Origin: Aureococcus anophagefferens
Lineage: Eukaryota > Sar > Pelagophyceae > Pelagomonadales > Pelagomonadaceae
Assembly (NCBI RefSeq): GCF_000186865.1
Contig: NW_008705592.1
Span: forward strand, 286,944-332,949
DNA length: 46,006 nt
Reading direction: 5' to 3'
Below, in pieces: positions 36,977 to 45,121 of the stretch; the stretch's first letter is position 1; each line of letters opens with the position of its first letter. Below the pieces are notes generated by a model. It was not told the origin of the DNA, made no database searches, and saw only the letters and a program-made list of their open reading frames with translations. Made by a program: the position numbers and the translations under genes.

Positions 36977-38017
36977 ATGGCGGCGCTCCAGGGCCTCGAC
37001 ATGTCCCTCGACGACGCCATCGCGGCGCGCTCGCCCCGCGGCGGCGGCGGCGGCGGCGGCATTCGGGTCGCCCGGCGCGTCTTCGTGGGCAACCTGTCCT
37101 GGCAGACGTCGTGGCAGGACCTCAAGGACCACTTCCGCCAGTGCGGCACCGTCGTCCACGCGTCGGTCATGGAGGAGCGGCCCGGCCGGTCCAAGGGCTG
37201 CGGCATCGTCGAATTCGAGAGCGCGGACGAAGCGGCGCTCGCGATCGAGACGCTGCACGACGTCGAGCTCGACGGGCGGCCCGTGCAGGTGCGCGAGGAC
37301 CGCGAGGACCGGGACCTGGCGCCGGCCAAGGCCCCGGGCGGCAAGCGGCCGGCGGTGCAGGCGCCCGCGTGGGGCGAGCCGCGCGGCGGCGGCGGCGGCG
37401 GCGAGATCGAGGTCGGGCGCCGCGTCTACGTCGGCAACCTGTCCTGGGGCACGTCCTGGCAGGACCTCAAGGACCACTTCCGCCCCTGCGGGTCCGTCGT
37501 CCACGCGAAGATCATGGAGGAGCCCGGCGGCCGCTCGAAGGGCTGCGGCATCGTCGAGTTCGAGAGCCCCGAGGAGGCCGTCGCGGCCATCGAGCAGCTC
37601 AACGACTCGGACCTCGACGGCCGGCCCATCCAGGTCCGCGAGGACCGCGAGGACAAGGACCTGGCCAAGGGCCGCCGCGCGCCGCGGTCGCCCGCGAAGA
37701 ACCCGCCGTCGAAGAAGCAGCGCAAGGCGGCCCAGGACGCGGACGGCGACGTCATCCGCGTCGCGCGCCGCGTCTACGTCGGCAACCTGGCCTGGGGCAC
37801 GTCCTGGCAGGACCTCAAGGACCACTTCCGCCAGTGCGGGTCCGTCGTCCACGCCAAGGTCATGGAGGAGCGGCCGGGCCGCTCCAAGGGCTGGGGCATC
37901 GTCGAGTTCGAGGCGCCGGAGGAGGCCGTCGCCGCCATCGAGCAGCTCAACGACTCGGACCTCGACGGCCGCCCCATCCAGGTCCGCGAGGACCGCGAGG
38001 ACCGCGACCTCCGGTAG
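36977..38017 (+). CDS. Triple-RRM RNA-binding protein
   Basis: A 346-aa frame from cacATGG. Three RRM domains lie at about residues 33-112, 149-227 and 263-343. Each has RNP2 (RRVFVGNLS, RRVYVGNLS, RRVYVGNLA) and RNP1-like strands (SKGCGIVEF or SKGWGIVEF), and each ends in DGRP-QVREDREDRDL. RNP1 lacks the usual first aromatic (Cys or Trp precedes G-I-V-E-F instead of F-G/A-F/Y), so one stacking contact may be lost. RRM2 and RRM3 are nearly identical, indicating duplication within the gene. Linkers are Gly-rich and Lys/Pro-rich. It resembles multi-RRM hnRNP/G-strand-binding proteins, and a splicing or mRNA-packaging role is likely. The gene diverges from the RhoGEF gene across 100 bp. Confidence 0.88.
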   Translation: MAALQGLDMSLDDAIAARSPRGGGGGGGIRVARRVFVGNLSWQTSWQDLKDHFRQCGTVVHASVMEERPGRSKGCGIVEFESADEAALAIETLHDVELDGRPVQVREDREDRDLAPAKAPGGKRPAVQAPAWGEPRGGGGGGEIEVGRRVYVGNLSWGTSWQDLKDHFRPCGSVVHAKIMEEPGGRSKGCGIVEFESPEEAVAAIEQLNDSDLDGRPIQVREDREDKDLAKGRRAPRSPAKNPPSKKQRKAAQDADGDVIRVARRVYVGNLAWGTSWQDLKDHFRQCGSVVHAKVMEERPGRSKGWGIVEFEAPEEAVAAIEQLNDSDLDGRPIQVREDREDRDLR

Positions 38018-38081
38018 GGCGGACGGCCGCGGAGGCGACGGCGCCCAAGACCTGCCCCGCTTCGAGCGACCTGCTTACGTC

Positions 38082-38614
38082 CTACGGCTTGTTGAACGGG
38101 TCGTCGCTGCCGGCGCCGGCGACGGCGCCGGGGGCGGGGTGCGCCTGGAGCTCCGGGTTCTCCGAGTAGCCCTTGGGCAGCGGGAACGCGTCGACGGACT
38201 CGCCGAAACCTGCGGGTGGGTGTCGCCGCGCTAAGTTGTCCGCGGCGCGCGTGGGGAGCCGCCGCGCGCGCGGCACACGGCGCGGGCCCTCTTCTTCGCC
38301 GCGGCGAAAAACCTCGGTCCCCCGATGGCGCGGCGGGAGCGGTCAAGCTATCGCCGAGCGGTCGATCCGCGCGCGCGCGCGCTCGCCGATGCCCGGTCAT
38401 GTGTATGCGTGCGCCGGTGTTTCGCGGACGACGACGTTGGCCGGGCTCGTCTCCGAGGCCGTGACGCTGCTAATCGCCTTGATGACCGCCTCGGCGACCT
38501 CCTTGCGGACGGCGGCGTTGCGGCAGGCTTTCGGAAGCCACCTAATTTTTGCACGCTTGATGTCGCACGCCCAGCAGCGACACTAACTACGCACGTGATC
38601 TGGACGAAGGGCAT
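38082..38614 (-). CDS. Tautomerase-superfamily (4-OT-like) protein, three exons
   Basis: Exons are 38614-38595 (20 nt), 38541-38426 and 38209-38082, giving 87 aa with phases closing. The spliced start is MPFVQITWLPKACRNAAVRK, with the catalytic Pro-2 (Pro-1 after Met removal). It continues VAEAVIKAISSVTASETSPANVVVR and then FGESVDAFPLPKGYSENP. This is the pattern of small 4-oxalocrotonate tautomerase-like proteins, which enolise or hydrate keto acids using the N-terminal proline. Intron 1 (53 nt) is GT-AG. Intron 2 (216 nt) needs a GC donor (GCGAAA) to make VVVR|FGES. No single ORF longer than about 60 codons covers the gene, so simple ORF finding misses it. The substrate is unknown. The stop is about 65 bp from the convergent RRM gene's stop. 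Confidence 0.75.
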
Positions 38615-38787
38615 TATGCAGGAGAGCGCTGGGCAGGGAGCACGTACGAGCCTGCGTCAATGATGGTTCACCTTTAGCATCGTGCACTATGTGCAATTAT
38701 CATGCACAACCGAAACGCCCGAAGAGCTTGAGCAGCTCTCGACGTCGTGAGCAACAGCTCCGGCCCCGGCGTGCGCCGCCGGACGCC

Positions 38788-41700
38788 ATGGCGCTGCGCG
38801 CGTCCCAGGCCGGCGGGCTGCCCGACCTGCTGGGCGAGTCGCTCGGCGGCGCGCCGCCGCCGCGCATGAGCCAGCGGCCGAGCGGCCTCCGGAGCAGCGT
38901 CGTCGTGGACCCGAGCGGCCGCTTCCCGAGCGTGCGGCGGAGCCGGTTGAAGAAGAAGAAGGACGCGAGCGCGAAGCCCTGGACCGTGTTCATGGACCCG
39001 CCGGCCGACGCGCCCGCGCCGAGCCCGTCGAGGCCCGACGAGCCGGCGCTGCCCGCGCTGCGGTCGCCGCCGCGGCCGCCGAGCGGCGGCTCGGCCCGGT
39101 CGCGGCCGCCGCGGCCCGCGGGCGGCCGCCGCACGAAGCTCGCGCGCGCGCCGTCGGCGCGCCGGCTCGACCGCGCGCCGTCGCGCGCGAAGCTCCTCAA
39201 GCGCCAGGGCAGCCGCCTCGACGCGCGGCCGCCGTCGTCGGGCGAGCGGCGGCGCCTCGACGCCGAGCGGGCGACGGTCAGCAGCCGGGGGAAGGAGACG
39301 TCGAAGCGGCCCGGGAGCCGCGGCGCGCCGTCGCGGCCCGGGAGCCGCGGCGCCGCGCGCGGCGGCGACGGGCCCGAGGCGCCCGGTGACGACGAGGGCC
39401 TCCTCGCGGGCGCGCGCCTGCCGGAGATCCGCGCCCTGCCCCAGAACGTGCTCCAGCGCGCCGTCGCCCTCAGCCTCCACAAGAAGGCGGAGACGCGCGG
39501 CGCGACGACCTACGAGTCCCGGGCCCGCACTTTTTGCCGCCGCATGCGAAGCCACGTCGACCGCGAGGCGAACGCGAGTTGGCGGCCGCGGTCCGCGACG
39601 TCCACGTACCTCAAGACCTGCTTCCGGATGAACGTCCTGCCCGAGCCCGTCGTCGGCAAGCTCCTCGGCGCCAAGGACGACGAGCCCAAGTTCGAGCTCG
39701 CGCACATGTCCTTCGGCGACTCGGTCGCGCCGCGGCGTTTTTTCGGCGCGCGAACACGTGCGCGCGCGACGCCGCGCGCGTTTGTAGGTCGCGCTGTCGC
39801 TCCGCGACGCGCTGCCGTTGGTCGACCCGTTCAAGGTCGCGCTCGCGGACAACCGGCTCAGCGACCGCGGCGTCGCCGCCATCGTCGACGGTCTGCGGGG
39901 CTGCGGCCAGCTCGACGAGCTCGACCTGTCGAAGAACGTCGTCGCGGGCCGCGCGACGGCGGCGTTCGTCCGCGCGATCGCCGAGCCCGCGGTGCGCGCG
40001 ACGCTCCGGACGCTGAGCCTCGAGAAGTGCCACCTGAGCGGCCGCGCCATGGCGTCGTTGGCCGAGGCCTTCATGGCCGGCGACGAGCCCGCGGCGCTCC
40101 ACAAGCTCAACCTCGCGCGGAACGCCGTCGACGCGGACTGCGCCGTGTCGCTCGCGCGGCTCTTCCGCGACGCCCACGCCGCGCCCTACCTGCGCGAGGT
40201 CGTGCTCAACTGGACGAACCTGCGCACGACGGCCGGCAACACGATCTGCAAGGGCCTCGGCAAGTCGCGCGTGCACACGGCGGATTTGAGCTGGAACGCG
40301 TGGTACAGCGACCCGACGACGGGCGACGACGCCGCCGTCCAGGGCGTCGCCTGGATGCTCCGCCGGTCCGCCTCGCTGACGCACCTCGACCTGTCCCACG
40401 GCCGCATGGCGCCGGCCGACGTCGAGGTCGTCGCGAAGGCGCTCGCGCGGAACCGCGCGGTCATGGGCCTCCACATGCAGGGCAACGCCGGGTCCTGCGA
40501 CGCCCACGGCTTCCTCGCGGCGCGGTCCGGGGGCCCGGCGACGACGGACGCGCTCTCCGAGGCCCACGTCTTCTCGCGGATCCTGCGCGCGGACTCGCGG
40601 CTGCCGGAGCGCGACCGGTCGTGGCGCGCGTGCTCCAACTGCTGGATCTGCGAGCGCTGGTCCGAGCACCGCTTCTGCTTCACGCCCGGCGCCTCCGACG
40701 CGAAGGCCAAGGTCACGGACGCCGAGGGCCGGAGCCGCGTGAGCCTCCGGGGGTCCTTCGACGGCTTCGCGCCGCACCCGATGGCGCGGATCCAGCGGAC
40801 GCCCGGCGTGTCGGGCCCCGGCGACGAGTTCGAGCTCTGGCGCATGGTGCCGCCGGGGGAGGTGCTCTACTCCTTCGTCGTGTCGTCGCCCGAGGCGGCG
40901 AAGAGGCGCGCGCCGGACGCGCGCGCGTCGCGCGCGAGGCGGGCCTCGACGGCGTGCGCGGACGTCGAGTGCGTCGCCGAGGACCAGGCGACGGCGCCCC
41001 TGCGCGGCCGGGGCACGGCCGAGCTCCGGCAATGCCTCAGGGCCGCGGGCCTCGGCGACGCGGTCAACGCGGTGCGCCTCGAGCCGCGGCGCGACGACGT
41101 CGACGTGCAGATCGTGTCGCCGCGCGAGGTCCAGGCGCACGACAAGCTGCCCCCGAAGCGCAAGGTCACGCTCGCGCCCTGGTCCCCGGCGACGTCGTCC
41201 TTCGGGCAATATAAAGTGGACACGGCGTCGTCCATCAAGGCGGCCTTCGAGGTCGACTACGGCCTCACGAATCTGTCGAAGCTCCTCGGGTCGCCGAACG
41301 CGGCCGCCGAGGACCGCGCGAAGCTCATATTGAAGGAGTCCTACGAGTTCCTGAAGCTGGCCTTCAAGCACTACGCCATGGCGTCGACGGAGGTCTTCGC
41401 CGTGGGCTGGAACGCCTACACGGACTTTGTCATCTCCTGCAACCTGCCGGACCCGCAGCGGCTGTCGCGCGCGGACGTCGACATGGCCTTCTTCTCGTCG
41501 TCGACGATCGGCCCGCCGGGCCCGCGGAACCCGAAGAAGTCGCTCTGCCGCTTCCAGTTTTTGGACGCGTCCGTGCGCCTCGCCATGAAGCGCTACTACG
41601 CCTCCGGCGACGTCGAGGAGCCCGCGGACGCGATCCAGAAGCTGCTCACGAACATCGAGGCGATCCCGTCGATCGAGACGCTCAAGGACGTCGGCGACCT

Positions 41701-43363
41701 CCACGACCGCATCTGGCGGCGCGAGACCGACGACGTCGTCAAGAAGCACCTCGACCTCCTGAAGAAGGTCTACGACAAGTGGAGCGGCGCGAACAACCTG
41801 CCCGGCCAGCCCCGGTCCACGTCGGGGCGGGGAAAGGGCGCGACGTTCCCGACTTCAAAGGCGCCGATCTCGGCCGTTTTCCACTCGTTTCGGCTGACTT
41901 TTGGACGAGCGATCATCTCTCGGCACGGTCTCGACGCGTGGATGTTTTTTTGGAACGCGCGCGCGCGGAACATTCACGTTGAAGCGACGTTGCATCACTC
42001 TTTCCCTGGACAGGTCCATGTCGATCGGCGAGTGGAACGCGCTCGTCGACCGGTCGGACCCTGTGTGGAACTCAAATATGCAACCCGACTTCAATGTGCG
42101 CGTAATCGAACGGTTTGGACCCGACTCTTCGGCTGTGCTTCGAGAACTCGATGAGAGCAATCGATCCGTCCAAAAATCAGCCGAATCGACTTCGATGTGG
42201 CCGAGCTCGAGAATTTCAAAGTTTGGTCGGGACGTCCCAAACCAGTGGTTGATTTCCACACAGGTCGGACCTCATCGACACGGAGAAGGGCTACAGCGAG
42301 CGCGAGAGCAAGCAGGCCTACGGCCGCGCCATCATGTCCGTGGTCAACGAGATGGCGACGGACAAGCACCGGGGCGCGAACCTCGTCGAGCTCCGCGCGG
42401 AACGGTGAGCCGGGTTTACTCCCGCCCGCACTTCGGAACTCTCGAGCGCGGTCACATCGACGTCGACGCGGCCGATTGTTGGACGCATCGATCGCTCTCG
42501 TCGAGTGCTCGAAGCGCGGCCGAAGACCTCGCGTCGAAACGTTGCGCGCCCGTTGAAGTCGGGCGGAAGACGCGGGTTCCGCGCAGGTCGAGTTCGTCGA
42601 GGCGCTCCTCCGCGTCGCGGACGTCAAGCACCAGGCGTCCGACGGGAAGAAGACCATCGGGGAGGTGCTCGAGGACGTGATCGTGCGCCACGTGGCCCAC
42701 GCCATCGGGCAGAAGAAGGCGAAGAAGCCCGTCGCGGAGGAGCAGGTCGCCGAGGCGTCGCGCGACCCCGACGGCGCCGCCGGCGCCGGCGACGACGACG
42801 GCGACGCGGCGCGCGACACGGTCCTGGGCAAGGCCATCGCGGGCTTCTCCAGCGCGCGCCTCCGCGCGACGGCGCGGAAGCTCCGGGGCTCGCCGAAGCA
42901 CGGCGGCTCGCCGAAGCACGGCGCGCCGCCGAGGGCGCCGGAGCCCGACGGCGCGCCCGCGGCGCCCGCGCGGGCCGCGCCCGAGCCCGACGGCGCCGAG
43001 GGGGACGACGACGACGCGCCCGCCACCGCGCGGACCCCCGCGCCGGCGCCCGACGCCGTCGCGCCGACGGCCGGCGACGGGCCCGCGCCGCCGTCGCCGC
43101 CGCGCGTCGGCGACCGGCCCGCGGCCGACGAGCCGTCGCCGAAGCGGCGGCCGCCGCCGCCCAAGGGCCCGCCGACGAAGGCCCAGCAGGCGACGGAGAA
43201 CCGCCTCGCCGAGGCCGTCAAGAAGTTCGCCATGTTCGGCATCGAGGCCGAGCGCTCCGAGATCGCCGCGAAGATGGAGGAGCTCGGCCGCCAGCACGTC
43301 AGCCACCTCTCGGAGCAGTACCCGGACTTCGACATGCACTACGCCGCGCTCGACTATTACTAA
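38788..43363 (+). CDS. Large LRR protein with NCWICE-type motif (five exons)
   Basis: Exons are 38788-39723, 39788-41814, 42014-42052, 42264-42384 and 42587-43363, giving 1299 aa; every phase closes. The start is gccATGG. The N-terminal 220 residues are Arg/Pro/Ser-rich and disordered, with RPGSRG repeats like those in the giant gene at 4288. About seven RNI-type leucine-rich repeats follow (about residues 310-570: LDELDLSKN, LRTLSLEKC, LHKLNLARN, LTHLDLSHG). Then comes CSNCWICERWSEHRFCF, a Cys/Trp motif I have seen described in LRR proteins of protists but cannot name securely. A helical region (FLKLAFKHYAMASTEVFAVGWNAYTDFV) resembles an EF-hand-like calcium module. The C-terminus is Pro/Ala-rich with a final helix. 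Intron 1 is 64 nt, and introns 2-4 are introners. Function is unknown; a scaffold is likely. Confidence 0.82.
41823..42013 (-). mobile_element. Introner element, family 1, copy 5
   Basis: A 191-bp element with the core in reverse (ggctgacttttggacgag). Duplications are gtccacgt (41815-41822) and gtccatgt (42014-42021), one mismatch. The intron 41815-42013 (199 nt) has a GT donor (GTCCAC) and ends ggacag. Removal joins PGQPR to SMSIGEWN in phase. The core is antisense to this plus-strand gene. Confidence 0.9.
42061..42263 (+). mobile_element. Introner element, family 2, copy B
   Basis: A 203-bp element with a perfect 10-bp inverted terminal repeat (ctgtgtggaa / ttccacacag) and an exact 8-bp duplication gtcggacc (42053-42060, 42264-42271). 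The intron 42053-42263 (211 nt) has donor GTCGGA and acceptor CAG. It is the cleanest copy in the window and gives the family-2 ends. The join restores NALVDRSDLIDTEKG. Confidence 0.95.
42393..42586 (-). mobile_element. Introner element, family 2, copy C (diverged)
   Basis: A 194-bp element in reverse orientation to copy B. Terminal repeats are ccgcgcggaac and gttccgcgcag; duplications are gtcgagct (42385-42392) and gtcgagtt (42587-42594). The intron 42385-42586 (202 nt) has donor GTCGAG and acceptor CAG. The join restores RGANLVEFVEALL. The interior still matches family 2 (gacgagagcgatcgatgcgtcc in reverse) but has shifted toward GC, so it is probably the oldest of the three copies in this gene. 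Confidence 0.88.
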
Positions 43364-43714
43364 GGCGGGGTATGCGGGTTCCCGGGGCTCGTCGGCGGTC
43401 TCGCGTGCACGCCAGTCAAAACGGGCTGCCAAACAGAACGGCGCCGGTGGCGGCGCCGGTGGCGGCGCCGCGCGCGAGCCCGACGGACGTCGCGGTCGTG
43501 TGTGGTGTGGTCTTAGGGGTGTGGGCGGGGTGAGGGGGGGGAGGCGACCGGCGAGTGAGCTTGAAGTCGTCGAGGGAGGCGTGCGCCCTAGTCATCAGCG
43601 TGCGCATCATCGACTCCCGGGGCGTAGCGCCCCATCCCCGTCGTCGGCCGCGTCCAGGGCCTCCGCGTCGTAGTAGGGCCATCGTTCCGACCCGTGGGCC
43701 TCGGGGTCAAGTGT
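43364..43714. other. Intergenic spacer between convergent genes
   Basis: A 351-bp stretch with a G/T-rich patch (gtgtggtgtggtcttagggg and following, about 43500-43545) and a run of about eight G. Reading frames crossing it are low-complexity. No gene, RNA or element terminus is recognised. Confidence 0.45.
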
Positions 43715-44706
43715 TTAAGGCGGGGGCCGGGCATCGTCGAGGAAGATCCTCTCGTGGGCCGTGGACCAGTGCCCTTTCGCGTTGTACGCCGCGGCGATGT
43801 CGCCCGCGGTCTCGAGGCGCCACTTGCGCCCGACCCAGGACTCGCCGTCGACGACGCCGGACACGTCGGCCGCGTCCGTGCAGTTCGGCTTGGGCACCTC
43901 GTCGCCGCAGGCGTAGGCCATGAGCATCTTGTGCTTCCCGTCGCGTCGGACGCGCTCGAAGGCCGTGTGCGAGTCGAGGTGGAAGACGACCTTGCGCGAC
44001 TCGTCCGCCGTCGGCCGCCGCGCGTAGGCCGCGGCGAGCTTGGCCGCCATGGACGCGAGCGTCGCGTTGAAGTAGGCGAGCCCCGGCCGCGCCGCGGCCA
44101 TGTTCGTGTTGCGGAACTTGCGGTTGCGGCTGCCGGGCTCGCGGCGCGGGTTCTCCTCGAGGACGACGTCGTAGCGCTCGAGGTACGCGACCAGACTCCG
44201 CAGCGCGTCGGCGCCGGGCCGCATCTTCGCGTCGTGGTAGACGCCGCCGCGCGCGAGGAGCACCGCGTAGCGGAACACATTCGAGAGGATCGTCGCGTAC
44301 CTGCGTGGGTGCACCTACGTAGCCCGTCAAAAGCGGTGCCTACGTAGGCTCCGGAGTCTCGAGCCGAGGCTACGTAGCCTCGCAGGCGCCTACGTAGGCA
44401 CCTACGCGCCGACGCTGTCGCGTACGTCAAATTGACGCGGTCCCAGAAGAAGAGCAGCGACGCGTCGACGGACGCGACGAGCGCCCGCGCGGAGGCGTAG
44501 CCGTAGACCGTGATGTCGACGTCGACGCGCGCGCGGCGCGCGGCGTCCGCGTAGTCGCGGACCATGGCGGCGAGGGCCGGCGGGGCCACGTTTGCGACGT
44601 AGTCGCTCCGGTTCACGAAGAAGTAGCTCACGGGCATCGGCGCCGCGTCGCAAGCGGCGCCCAGGGCGAGGAACATCGTGAGGCGGCACATGAGAGCGGT
44701 TTTCAT
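43715..44706 (-). CDS. GT32-like glycosyltransferase, secreted (two exons)
   Basis: Exons are 44706-44426 and 44300-43715, giving 195 aa. The N-terminus MKTALMCRLTMFLALGAACDA is a signal peptide. After the intron the frame reads NLTYATILSNVFRYAVLLARGGVYHDAKMRP, the helix-strand of DXD-type sugar transferases (normally R-x-S-D-x-x-R-Y-x-x-L-x-x-x-G-G-x-Y-x-D-x-D). Here the metal-binding pair is H-D-A-K instead of D-x-D, so metal binding or activity may be altered. Later segments (VVLEENPRREPG, MAAARPG, HLDSHTAF) fit the acceptor side. The protein is short for the family and ends IFLDDARPPP. The intron is a palindromic introner. Confidence 0.68.
44301..44417. mobile_element. Palindrome-rich introner, family 3
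   Basis: A 117-bp insertion with an exact 8-bp duplication tcgcgtac (44293-44300, 44418-44425) and imperfect terminal repeats (ctgcgtgggtg / cgccgacgctg). The intron 44425-44301 (125 nt) has donor GTACGC and acceptor CAG and joins NLT to YATILSN. The interior has four palindromes centred on tacgta at 44316, 44341, 44371 and 44391, so it can fold on itself. It shares target-site size and CTG/CAG ends with families 1 and 2 but not their core. Confidence 0.88.
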
Positions 44707-45121
44707 GAACTTTTCATGAATGCAGGCGTCGGGCGGAGTGCGCCCACCCAAGCGAGTGGAGCCCTCTGGCAAAACTCTCGATCGCTGAGGGGCCCAACGG
44801 ACGCCCTGCGACCGCGACCCGGCGCGACCCGGCGGGACGCGGGGTTTCTGCGACCTGCGACCTGCGGCGACCTGCGGGACGCGGCCGGGACGCGGCCGGG
44901 ACGCCGCGGGGAGGACTGAGCGGGCTGAGGAAGGACTTTAGGCAGGACGGCCGGGCCGGCGTCCGTTGGGCCCCTTCGCTGAAAAGTATGCTGAAATGCA
45001 CTTGACATCGGACCAATCCGATCGACGGTCCAGAATCCTCCCTCTGGATCCTGCATTTCGCAGGTCTCCATGAAGACTGGAAGCATCCCTGGAGGTAGCC
45101 CCCTGGATACGCCCCCTCTTA
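44707..45121. other. Intergenic region with short tandem repeats
   Basis: A 415-bp region upstream of the secreted glycosyltransferase. A block at about 44815-44910 is a decayed minisatellite of units gcgacc(t/c)g and gacgcggccggga. The remainder (44990-45110) is less GC-rich and probably holds regulatory sequence. No frame is supported. Confidence 0.55.

Noticed and set aside
7938..42259. A recurring peptide (MDERSSLG... or its reverse reading) in several ORFs
   Set aside because: It is translation of the introner families, not a conserved small protein; the same DNA is removed as introns by phase and duplication evidence.
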